A DNA stretch of 64,000 nucleotides from Cydia pomonella (taxonomy: Eukaryota; Arthropoda; Insecta; Lepidoptera; Tortricidae): contig NC_084726.1 in assembly GCF_033807575.1 (NCBI RefSeq), positions 10,788,001 to 10,852,000 of the forward strand. Direction: 5' to 3'. Both the position numbers and the translations under genes were made by a program. Of this stretch, positions 23,822 through 37,000 are shown piece after piece. A model generated the notes under the pieces. It made no database searches, had not been told where the DNA came from, and saw nothing but the letters and a program-made list of their open reading frames with translations. Each line of letters opens with the position of its first letter. Positions within the stretch are counted from its first letter, which is position 1.

Positions 23822-24987
23822 ACTAGTGCTTTTTACTTTTCCACTTGTTCCAATTCATGACGCCTGTCAAAGCAGCACGGCTAGCACATGACGGGCGCGA
23901 CAGTCGACAGGCGAGAAAATGCCGCGACATAGAGCTTTCTCGCGAATCGTACGTACAACATACGATATTGCTTTCATACAATTAAAATAAACGATACACA
24001 AATAATCGTATGTAACGATACTTATTTAATAATAGTATAATATTTTATATTTACAACTGTTTCTGTCTTATAGAACATGCATAAAAAAGGTACTTGTTGT
24101 TTTTCTTATTTTTTCGCAACTGTATTAAAAACACGTACGGAAATGTCATTTTTAACGATATACTTTCCGCACTAGCATCGAAATGTACGACCTTCTGACT
24201 TATTAATCAGCTTTTCTTTTTAACTGAGAAGAACAGATAGGGGTATTTGTTAATCTTTTCCTAACTAATCAAATTTTTTCCTTTTTTCTAACTGTCAAAA
24301 CGATTAGCTACTATGCAATTTATATGAAAATAAAGCAAGTGACGCCACTCATTAACTCTGATTTATAAATTATAAATTGTATAAAATGTCGTTGTTGTCT
24401 ACGTTGTTCTAATAATTTTCTGGGTACCAACACAATATGCCAATCGTTTGAGCTCCGTAGCGAAAACGAAACGCTGTCGCACTAATATGGAAGAGTGGTA
24501 GAGAGATATTACCGTTTTCTTCGCTACGGCACAAACGATTGACATCTTGGCTAAGCACCATGGTGCCTTATTTCGTACATGGTGTGCTATAATTTATTTT
24601 AGATACAGGCCACATTGATACTAATTCCTTTTCACACCAAGAAAGAAATTGCTGCTAAAAAGTTATTAGAAATAGTCAATTAATGTTTTATAACTATGTA
24701 TTTGCTATATTAATATCTACTAAAATTATATTCGATGCCTTGTTTTTTGTGTCCAAAAAATGCGACGAAGACGAAGTGGAGCTTTCGTATGAGATGAAAT
24801 TTAGGTATTAATTTTACTTATGTAAAATATTGACCTAAACAGCAAGAAATGGCACCGGATTTTTTAAAACAGAAGACACAAAAGTAACACATAGTGGTCA
24901 AAAACAAGACAGCGGAAATATTATAAACTATATAGGGTTAAGTTAAATATATATATTCTGCAAAAAAGTAAAAAAAAAATTACTCAC
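23822..24987. other. Gene 2 intron or 3' region, left of copy B
   Basis: Unique sequence. It holds a palindromic MITE at about 24441-24556 (CCAATCGTTTGAGCTCCGTA and its near complement). I see no further exon. Confidence 0.5.
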
Positions 24988-25044
24988 CGATCTAAATTTA
25001 TTGTTGTAGTAATTGAAAATGTTCTCTTGTTGTGCGATTTGCGA
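24988..25044 (-). CDS. Gene 2 exon, 57 nt (SQIAQQENIFNYYNNKFRS)
   Basis: Nineteen codons lie between TTTTGTCTTCAG and GTGAGT. It is the same length as the gene 1 paralogue DEIGSQDNVFNYFNKKLRQ (58384-58440) and follows an F-x-x exon, as in gene 1. It lies outside the A/B duplicated block, left of copy B. If A is a haplotype of B, its allele should lie left of this window. Confidence 0.8.
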
Positions 25045-28000
25045 CTGAAGACAAAATTAATATTTATAACGATTTCAATTAATCAGCTAAATTAATGCGA
25101 CGACCGGTCTGACCTAGTGGGTAGTGACCCTGCATATGAAGCCGATGGTCCCTGGTTTGAATCCCGGTAAGGGTATTTAAGGATGACTCACGCTAGAGCG
25201 GGCCAGGGCCGGGCCTGACCTTCCGGCGCTTCATTTTCTATGGAAAGCACTATGTGATCACCGATCAACCGTCATAGAAAATGACGTGTCGGACGCCTCG
25301 GCCCGGGCCCGGCCCGGTCTAGCGTAAGTCATCCTTTATTTGTGTGATGAACACAGATATTTGTTCCCGAGTCACGCAGTGGCTTACGTGAGCGACTAAC
25401 TCGCGAAAGCGAAGCGGCGTGGCGCGGCGGCCCAAGGCATTCGCGTTCGCAACGAGATCGCCCACGTAGGACACTTCCATAGGTATCAAAGGATTGATTC
25501 TCCCCGCGCCGCGCCGCTTCGCGTTCGCGAATTATTCGCTCACGTAAGCCGCTGCGTCATGGGTGTTTTTTTTATGTATATAAGTATGTATATCGTCTCC
25601 TAGTACCCATAGTACAAGCTTTGCTTAGTTTGGGGCTAGGTCGATGTGTAAGGCTGTCCCCAAATATTTATTTAATAAAATGTATTATTAGGAATATTTC
25701 ATCATTTAGCATATGTACAGCGACTATGATGTCATATGAGTTATAACAATTGCAACAAAAGAACTCAGGTATTTATACTTACGTGATCAAACTGTAATTC
25801 ATAAAAAAATACATAGTTTATAATAATGTATTATATACCAAACTGTATAACTCTGTATTTTTAGATAATTAAATAAAAGTAAACAAAATCTACCCTCAAT
25901 TGGCTTAAGAAGCCATATAGATGAAAACATTACATGATCAAATATTGTGGGTTAAAATATTTATTTGTAAAGCGGGTCGTTCAGTGACAGATCCAGGCGG
26001 TTTTGTATTTGTAAAGTCAGGTCGTTCAGTGACAGATCCAGGCGGTTTTGTATTTATAAACTCAGGTCGTTCAGTGACATATCCAGGCGGTTTTGTATTT
26101 GTAAAGTCAAGTAGTTCAGTGACAGATCCAGGCGGTTTTGTATTTATAAAGTCAGGTGGTTCAGTGACAGATCCAGGCGGTTTTGTATTTGTAAAGTCAG
26201 GTCGTTCAGTGACAGATCCAGGCGGTTTTGTATTTGTAAAGTCAAGTAGTTCAGTGACAGATCCAGGCGGTTTTGTATTTATAAAGTCAGGTGGTTCAGT
26301 GACAGAGTCAGGCGGTTTTGTATTAGTATAGTCAGGTTGTTCAGTGACAGATCCAGGCGGTTTTGTATTTGTAAACTCAGGTCGTTCAGTGAGATATCCA
26401 GGCGGTTTTGTATTTGTAAAGTCAGGTCGTTCAGTGACAGATCCAGGAGGTTTTGTATTTGTAAAGCGAGTCGTTCAGTGACAGATCCAGGCGGTTTTGT
26501 ATTTGTAAAGTCAGGTCGTTCAGTGGCAGATCCAGGCGGTTTTGTATTTGTAAAGTCAGGTCGTTCAGTGACAGATCCAGGAGGTTTTGTATTTGTAAAG
26601 CGAGTCGTTCAGTGACAGATCCAGGCGGTTTTGTATATGTAAAGTCAGGTCGTTCAGTGACAGATCCAGGCGGTTTTGTATATGTAAAGTCAGGTCGTTC
26701 AGTGACAGATCCAGGCGGTTTTGTATTTGTAAAGTCAGGTCGTTCAGTGACAGATCCAGGCGGTTTTGTATTTGGTTGGTTCCGGTTCGAGAGCCATCTT
26801 GATAGTCACGCCTCGTGATTGATTTCTTTGTTGTTTGCTCATTAATATTGTATAAAGTGTAATATTGATAGCTTTCAGTGCACGTGCTACTTTTAACGTC
26901 CAGCTATCGCTTTGCAAGAGCTGATAAAATCAACGTACACTGTCTTGTACTAACCATACAATTTTAGTCTTATTTAAGCGCTCCAAATACCTTGATACTA
27001 GCGAAATAGTCCCATTGGACTGACGCCATAATTTTAAAAGAATAAATGGTTAACCAATAAATGTTATACTACCCGAAAATGTGCAAATTGTTTATTTACT
27101 TTTATTTAAACCTAAAGATACAGAGTAGTTAAAAAATAACATAGTTTTTTATTGTGTAAAGGTATTTTATATTCTGTAAACGTTAATAATTATAGACAAC
27201 TTAAAATTATATACGAATGTATAAGGTAATCGTTAAGTGTAGCCAATTTATTTAATGTGATTAATACATGTGTAGATGTATGCACGAGCTCGATTGATGC
27301 TCTAATACAAACATATTCAAATATTAACAAATTGAATTGTAAGATCTCCTTAGATGTATTTAACTGTAAAAATGTAAATATTAACAAACGTCAGGGATTT
27401 TTATCTCCCCGAATTGGACCCTCCTTTACACATAATTCCGAAGACAGAACCTAAACCTTCCTCAAGAATCACTTTATTGATAGCTGAAAACCGCATGACA
27501 ATCCGTTCAGTAGTTTCTGAGTTTATCACATAGAGACAGACGTGGTGGACTTCGTTTTATAAAATGTATTAAATGTACCTGTTGTCCATTGACCTAAAAT
27601 TTAGAAAAAATAAATATATACCTTATGAAACTTAAATAAATTGTATTTGGCCATATATATGATTCAATTCAACAAGTAGGAAACAACTCTCGGATACGAT
27701 TCTCGGCTATTTTCTATGAAAAAAAAAAAATGGCGGAATATATTATACACAATATTGTTCGCTGCGTTTTTCTTTTCTAAATTTTAATGAAATGTCTTTC
27801 TAATGAAATATTCCGAACATGATTGAGAAAAATAATATTTTACCCGTCCCCCGTCCGGTCCGTAATAATTATTCTGAAAATCAAAAATTTTATCATGCAG
27901 TCACCATCAGATATATCGGAGCGGGCGAGGTGCTCAAAATTATCTGAACACGCACTCCAGCGTCTTGACAATAGAGGCGTGTTCAGATATTTGTGACCTT

Positions 28001-31000
28001 GGCCGCTCCGATATATGTGATGGCGACCGTAAAACGAAAGCGTAAAATAAATCACTTTGAAATGCTTGATTGGTTTAAATGAAATAGATTCTCATTGCCG
28101 TTAGTTGTAAATAGGTAATAATTATATAATATTTAATCACGGATGACAGACACGTCATTTTCTATGAACAAACATTTTAGTATTTATTTTCCAAATACTT
28201 TGGTTAAAACTAGTTACATGGAAAAAGCATTTAAAATAAAACTAGTTGTACGCATTTCAACTTATATTGAGTAATTGTTATATGAAAATATTTTTAAAAT
28301 TAATTTAATTACGATGTTAATCTGGCGGTTGTCGCGTTCATCAGACTGAAAAGAAATAAAATAAAAGTTATATACATATAAATATATATTTATACTACGT
28401 CGGTGGCAAACAAGCATACGGCCCGCCTGATGGTAAGCAGTCTCCGTAGCCTATGTACGCCTGCAACTCCAGAGGAGTTTCATGCGCGTTGCCGACCCTA
28501 GCACTCCGCGTGGTTGGCAGAGTACGGCTGTCTACCAAGGGCGTTTAAAGGTCATGCTGAATTTGGTTTCAACCACTTAATTGCTACGTGGCTTAAAACC
28601 GCTGTTTTCTACCAAGGTCATTTTGCAGAAACTGTGGTTGTCTGCCGTTTGGCACATGCTTTAGTTCCGAAAGCCTCATTGGTAGGAGACGGGATTTGAA
28701 CCCGCGGCCTCCGGATTGCAAGTCACACGCTCTTACCGTTAGGCCACCAGTGCTCCTCATCTCGCTTTTAATGTCATAATCTAAGTTTTAAATTTTGAAT
28801 TGGCCTCTTAGTCATTGAATTTTAAACCAAATAACACTTTTCTAAGTTCTATCAGGGCTCAAATAGTCAAGAAAAAAGTCCTGTGATAAGAAAAATAGTT
28901 TAGATAGAACTTAGAATAACAATGGCGTAATGAAACTGTTTGATTACCGTTTCAATCTGCAATAACAAAGGAATTCAAATCTATTTCACAAAAAGAATAT
29001 TATAGCCGACTTTAATAATAATAAAATAAAATAGAAGAAACTTTATTCAAAACACGCTTAAAACTTAAGTTAATATTTATTTATTGTAAAATTATAACAA
29101 TCATAATACAATTTGAAACTAAAACTAAACTAAATCTATCTTAACCTATGGGGTCTAAATTATATAATCAATTATATATCTAAATTATATGTACAGATAT
29201 CTCCTATGCCGCTGTCATTTGGTAATGTGCCCATAAGACTGGCCGCGTCGCTGGATGGCAAATCCAGTGCACTGAGCGAGGATCGAGTGAGGTAAACTAT
29301 GAGTTGGCATTTGACAATTCCAATGCGCTGAGCGAGGAACGAGTGAGGTAAACCATGAGTTGGCATTTGACAATTCCAATGCGCTGAGCGAGGAACGAGT
29401 GAGGTAAACCATGAGTTGGCATTTGACAATTCCAATGCGCTGAGCGAGGAACGAGTGAGGTAAACCATGAGTTGGCATTTGACAATTCCAATGCGCTGAA
29501 CGAGGAACGAGTGAGGTAAACCATGAGTTGGCATTTGACGATTCCAATGCGCTGAGCGAGGAACGAGTGAGGTAAACCATTAGTTGGCATTTGATAATTC
29601 CAATGCGCTGAGCGAAGAACGAGTGAGGAATTCCAATGCGCTGAGCGAGGAACGAGTGAGGTAAACCATGAGTTGGCATTTGGCAATTCCAATGCGCTGA
29701 GCGAGGAACGAGTGAGGTAAACCATGTGTTGGCATTTGACAATTCCAATGCGCTGAGCGAGGAACGAGTGAGGTAAACCATGAGTTGGCATTTAACAATT
29801 ACGCTAGCGACTGCGTAGGCATATGTAACTCAAATAGTAATATAATTTTACTACTTATAAAATTTATTATTTATGATAATATTACAGGAAAACAACGTAC
29901 CCCGATGAGAAGACCCTATAATTAATACCAAATATTAAATTAAAAAAAGGTAACAATTTTTTTATTTTGCCTATAGGAGACTTCATTATATTTCTTTTCA
30001 TTTTTATTCTATTTTATTCAGATACCGTAAACTACAATATACATAAACATTATAAAATGTTTTATTATATCTTAGCTGTGCCGATACCTTCATGTACAAG
30101 GGGACAAGCATGCAGACAATTAAAGATATATAAATATGCATTTACTTGCGTGATTCTTTCATATGCGACGGTATACAACCAACGCTCACTAATTGCAAAA
30201 AAAAAATATTTGGGGACAATTTGACACAAATAGACTTAGCTGCAAACTAAGCAAAGCTTGTACTATGGGTACTAGGCGACGATATATATAAGTACGTATA
30301 TACGGGACTCCCTCTGGTCGCATAATAACTTCTGTCATATTTTTAATTGTCATACTTAACACTTTATGCATAAAATTGTAAGTCATAAAAATCTTTAGTC
30401 AGAATTATTCCTGAGCATAACTGGGTTTGTCATAAATGAGTTATGTCATAATTTTTATAGTCATAAATTTAATTCGCATAAAATTTTAACTTAGGTTCGT
30501 TAGGTATTCACAAAAAATATATGAGAACTGCTATGTAAGTCATCAAATATTATGGCTAAAAATGTATGACACAATATAATATGACTTTTCATTTGTATGT
30601 GTAATGATGATTATGACACAAGTTGTTATGTGTATCAAAGATATGATTTAAACTTTTATGCAACCCAATATAAACCCCGTATATACATAAATACATACTT
30701 ATCCCCTCAGCTGTGAGAGACCCCGACAGCTGTCACCCTTATTTTATTATAATAATAGAGGTCACTGAAAAATATGAAGCAAGTGAGTGGTTACATATAT
30801 ATGATATATATCAAAGTTGATCGAGCCTGTCCGGCTTTCCCACAGCTGAGGGGTTATATATATAGAAAACACCCATCACTCAGGAACAAAAACACACAAA
30901 TAAGTGCCTTTACCGGGATTCGAACCCGGGACCATCAGCATCATAGGCCAGACCAATCGCCAAATTAAACAAAAATCAACTTTATTATTACTACTATACG

Positions 31001-34000
31001 ACTTATTATGGTAAGGTAAACTTTATGGTAAGAGGAAGAAAACATGTCAAATTACCGCCAGATTTAGTTTTTTTTCCATCGTGTATCGAATGTTAGTCGT
31101 ATATCGTCAGGTGACCAGCAAAACTCACTAATGACCACTACCACCACAAGTTCATAGCATAGTGAACCGTACAGTTACCTAAATAAGGTTGATTTTTGTT
31201 TAATTATTTTTTAGTTTCGGTAGTCACCCAACGATATGGTCAAGTAAAATTTTAATAATAGACTGTATGTTTAGTTTTTGTGGAATTAAAACATTTAAGT
31301 CGCATTTCAAGCATTCTCTAGAACTCCGCAGAGCCGCTTTAATTTATATTTGTTTCGTTCGCAACGATTTCTTTATATGCTTATCAAAATACGTACCAGC
31401 TAAAATAATAAAATCAAATGTTAATTATTCAAATAATGTATTTTTATTGCAGCAGAATGGTCGTCTAGAACAAAGTGATAGTATATTATTTGTTGCTTGA
31501 TTAATTATATTAAATATTTTCATTGTTCTTGGTTAAACAAAATAAATATAACTGTTCTAAAGGATCAGTAGCTACTACGGTTTTGGCAAACTAAATAAAA
31601 AAGTCTCATAAAGCGAACTGTTTTCTAATAATTCTATGTCAATAATACGGTACCTTCTTTTTTTCCTGAAAATAACATAAAATTGTTGTAAATACAATTA
31701 AGGTTAAAAATAATTTTATAATTTTCTTAAAAAATTGAAACGCGCATTTAACACCTTTATCTAAAAACCACCATTAGAAACATACTTTTTTCTTTTGTCC
31801 GTATTTTAATGTAGATAATCTTGAGATTCGCTTACGATACAACTAAGCTTACCTACTTATAGTACATAATTCTAAGCGCCAGAAAAAAAAATACTAACCG
31901 CTCTGAGTTTGTTATAATTATAAGTATTACTTTGCTGTCCAATGTGATCCTGAAAATAAAAGTGTTCCTCAATTTATTGTTATAAAATATTTTATCATAA
32001 GATTCATAACAGCTCTCTTTATTCCATGAAATCAGTACGAAAAACTGCATTTTCTCCTCTAGAAAGACAAAGTTTGTTGACTACACTTAAGATAAATATT
32101 TAAAAGCAATAAAACTCAGATTAGTTCGTAAATATTTTATTATCACATATTTAATATATCAATTTTTTCTAACGTAGGTCTAGAGATAAAAGTGTCATAA
32201 AAAATAAAATCCAAAGAAAAGTGGTACTCACGTTATTGAACTGCAATAAAAAAACTGTATTAAATTTGTATAACAAACACGACGACCACATCGACACAAC
32301 GACTTGATATTTGGTATAATTGCCAGTCGCTTTTTGGTGAAGGAAAACATCGCAAGGAAACGGGACTAATCCCAATAATGCTCAGTTTACCCTCTTGGTT
32401 GGAAGGCCAGAAGGCAGTCGCTTTCACAAAACTAGTGCTTACGTCAATCTTGGGATTAGTTGCCAAAGAGACTCCAGGCTCCCATGAGCTGCGGTGTTAA
32501 CGTAAAAAGATGATGTTACTAACAATTATGAATATTTGAAATAATTAAAACTAGAAATTAATCATAGTTGTCACTTTTTATCGCCTAAATTCGTAATCCT
32601 CTTATCTCTTCTTGACGCAGTGGTTTAGAGGTCCATGCCATTAGCCGAAGACGCTGGTTCGAATAAGGCCCGCCACTGGAGTGCTTCTTTATTTACTCTA
32701 CTTTAGTTTACATTATTATCTAATTGAGGCTTGTAGCGCATCATTTTTTAATTTATTTAATTAATACTTGTGTGTAGTGCTTGTAAGGAATTATTTTAAG
32801 TTAAAAATGATTTACAACGAATACATGCATTTTTAATGTATTGTGACATTTTACTTGATTTAATTTAACTTTTTATTTTTTATGACAGTTGTATTATTTT
32901 TTGTGGTTATGTCTATCTAAATGTATATGTATATTATGTGGGTTAGTATATAAGCGACATGGTTTTTGTTGACTGTAATGCTTATATATTTTGTAATAAA
33001 TAAGTAAACAATAAACAATTTATGAATAAGGAGGTTCGTACCTGCGGTCCATTGATTACTGTTTGAGGACCCTGAAAATGCGAAAAAAAAAAATGAAATT
33101 GAAGTCTTCTATTGAGGAAGAAAGGCCGGAAAGTGGATAAAAAATTCAAATAAAATATTTTTTCAGATTTTTGGGAACATTTATTTCTTGCAAATCTGCA
33201 ACTCGGAGAAATAGTTAATAAAGGATGACTAAAAAGACGTGGAAGGAGGAGGCGTCCGAAACTTAAATTTTCTATAGAATTTATCACGTGACTACTGATC
33301 ACGGTGATCATTCGTCATAGAAAACAAAGTGTCGGAAACCTCGGCCCGGACCCAGACCCTTCTCCTTCTAGCGCCGTTCTTAAATAGGTACTGAGCTTCT
33401 TAAATAGGATATGAGACTAGAGTCAGTTAAACCAAAGAGAATTCAATATAGAGGCGTATTGTCAAAGTAAATTTTGTAGTCAACTAAATTTACTACCATC
33501 TATCGACGTAGGACTAAGACTCTTAGAATGACATAGGCTATTTTGACCCATGTTCTTTCACTGATATTTCTTAAATATCAAATGATGTCGCCATTTACTC
33601 GAGTATAAGTCAAAGGTATATCGCCATCTATTCGAGCAAAAAATTTTCTTGATTTTTCGAGACACGTTTTTTTTAGACTTTATTTATTTTATACGGAGTT
33701 ATATATCTTTGGTTATACCGAAGAATGTCTCACGTTAAAACGGCCCAGGTCGAGACTTGCGACACTTGATCACACTGATCACCGATCATCCGTCATATGC
33801 TTCCTTGAGTCAATCTTTTATGATTAAAAATTTAGTGTAAGTACATACCGATGGTACTGTGTCATGCTGAAATTTTAGAGAATAAATTGTAATGAATATT
33901 AATGACAACGCTGGATTGAGAATTTTTCATGTACCAAAATTAGTACAAAAAAAAAAAAAATAAGGACATTCTTACACAAATTGATTACTTAAGTCCCACG

Positions 34001-37000
34001 GTCAGCCAAGAAGGCTTGTGTTGTGGGTACTGTAAAGGGGTCTATCTGCGGTGAGGAATGCAAACGCTCGAGGTAGATTTCTGATAATCTATGAATATAT
34101 TTTTTCTTCAAACAGTAATAACACAAATATCGACTACCATAAATGACTGCCGCTTTCGGAATGAATCGCCTGCAGATCTTTATTCCTTCAGCAGGGAGAT
34201 AGTTCTGAATTCATATAATCGTTGCCAGTTATCTACCACGAGACTGTGAAGTTTCCAACCTTCACAGTACTCAGACTACGATATATATAATATACAAATA
34301 CTTAAATACATAGAAAACATCATGACTCAGGAACAAATATCTGTGCTCATCACACAAATAAATGCCCTTCTCGGGATTCGAACCATTCATAGGCAGGGTC
34401 ACTACCATCTTTATTAATATGAAATTTGCTTGCTGAATACTTAATCCAGCTACGTTGAGTTATCTTTTGTTTTTAGTGGGTACACTGTTTGGAAATAAAA
34501 ACTATTTGGATAAAAATCTGTGTACACTTTGTATAACAGAATGGAAAAGAAAATAATCAAATTAAATATTTATAATTTTTTCTTTTTAATATTTCAATCG
34601 CAAAATATAAAACTAGTAAACTCACCACCACCTTAGTAACAACTTTCTATAATAAATAAAAAAGAAAATTAGTAAATAGTTAGTCAAATATTAAGACTCA
34701 TATTATTGTCATATCATTTTTGAAATATATTTAATATATAAAATAGTATAAAAATTATTACAATATTTCCGTACCGTCTAGAAATCAAAGTAAACAATTT
34801 AATTTACTTAGTTTATATCTGAATAAATATATCACTTAATTATTTTCCTGCCTAATTTTAATGCACAAATGCAGATTGTTAATTTTATAATATGATTAAA
34901 TATGAGTCAAAATACAAAACCTGGTTCAAATATTTACAGACAATACTTCTTAATGCATTAAATATATATTAAACTTCGGTGGCTTATTGTTAGTTGGAAT
35001 TTTGTTTTAATTTATTATCGTTTAATTTTTCATCCGTAGTATTTACTTAGAGGCAGTGTTTTTCTTTACTATATTAGAAAATGTCATCGGCCACTATAAT
35101 ACAATTTAAATGAAACAATCGACTTGTCCATAGTCAAAATCATTCCTTTTAGCTTTTCCGCAAATTAGTGAATTGGTATCAGGCTATTATTATTATTATT
35201 GTAGTTTGTGGGCCTTTGAATGCCACGTCGACCAGGCATTGGTCTATTGTGACAGCCCTTTAAAGTTCATTACTGATGCCCGTTGAATCCAGGAAATTCC
35301 AGATTCTTTGGGCCGTAATGTTCTGTACCTCATAGGGTTGCAATACGTGCCGCCCTAGCGTAAATTAGTGAATTAGTATCAGGCTATCAGGATATTTAAG
35401 GAGGAATATAAACTAATCAATTTGCAACTTACATTGAAAAACTGGAATAGGAAAATATATGAGTATTAATAAAAAAGTTATTTTTAACTTAATTTCCATT
35501 AGAAATGTAACACTTCGGGGACAGTGGGTAAATTAAAAACACATAAGGGAAAACTCAAACTTCTTCAAAATCCCAAAAAAAACGTGCTCAATTCCTTTGT
35601 ATGTTTTCCATTTATTATTTTTAATTATTGAAGTTGCCAGAATTAACCCAGTGTCTGTTGTCCGTGTTAACTCCAATGCAATGTATTGTTTAGTTTAAGC
35701 TCTTTTTTTTTTTTTTTTTTAATGATTATTTGGTAAATATACTAAAAACTAAACTACAAAACTTAAAACCTACATCTAAAAATAAATAAAACTAGACTTA
35801 AAATAAAATAAAACTATCCCCCTGCGGCATGGTGCCGTAGATGCTAGCAGCATTTCCTCGCTGTATCGCAAGACTAATTCTTTGAGCGAGGAAGCTGCCA
35901 GCTCTGCGGTCACCAGTGACCTCTCTAATCCTTTTAGAAAATTCCTTAAAAAGGTTAAAGGCGCTCGGACCCCACGAACCAAGGGTCTCGACGCCAAATG
36001 GTACGAAATTATATTCGGTGCCGAGACCCCTATATTTAGTTTTTTTTAATTTTTCGGCCGCCTCTGCCGCCGCGCCAGCCTTAACAGAAGTGCCGTGGAG
36101 ATGAGACGGGGCTAGGGTGTCTACACAGGTGGCGTCCCACACCAGCACCCGTCCCAACTTCCACGGAATTAGTGTCATTCCATCCGGTCTCTTACCATCA
36201 TTACCAGCTCTTTAAATTATAGGCGACCAATAAAGAATATTATAGTATGGTAGATACCCCACCCTCCCCTAAAAATTGCCTTTAATACTGTAAAATTTAA
36301 TATAAAAGAGAAAATAATCGGGTTCGATGGATATAATCCGATATCTTCGTCTAGTAATCGCAAAATTTGCGAGGCAAGGTCAAGGCACGATATCTTACTT
36401 AATAGGTATTAATCGAAATATGTGTATGTTAGCAAAATAAATAAATTGAAATTGAAATTAACCACAATTTTACATACCAACTGAAAAAAAGGAAACCATT
36501 TAATAATACGTATTGAATAGGAAATAAACTATATTAACCCTGCTATAAGTGTAGTGATCTAGAGGATATTTTTTTAATACAAGCCAATTTAGCCAATTCA
36601 CCATTGACATCATAATGATGTTTACAGTACATTATGGTGCTACTTTATCGCACTAGTGCGAAAATTAGCATATTACGTTACCGAACATTTAAAGGGCCAT
36701 ATGTACTGTAAAACGTTGTACGATACATGTGCGAATAGGTAATTCGCAACTCGTGTCGATTTAAAACACTCCCTTCGGTCGTGTTTTAATTTATCGCCAT
36801 TCGTTTCGAATTTCCTATTTTTCGCACTTGTATCGTAATGTACTATTGACTCATGTTTTATCGTGCGTCTCGCTCGGGCCAATACATAATCAAGTAAAGT
36901 CCGACCAGAAATATATGTTCATTGTCAAGAGGGCGCTGTTATTCTCATGTATAGCATGACAGTTCAGTTTAGTATGAAAATTTTAGTTCCAATGAAATTC

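Larger units (their letters stand above)
25097..25680 (+). mobile_element. SINE with two nested MITEs
   Basis: Head with A box TGACCTAGTGG and B box GGTTTGAATCC at 25097-25179. The SINE body resumes at 25337-25380 and again from 25557 to 25680. Confidence 0.8.
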
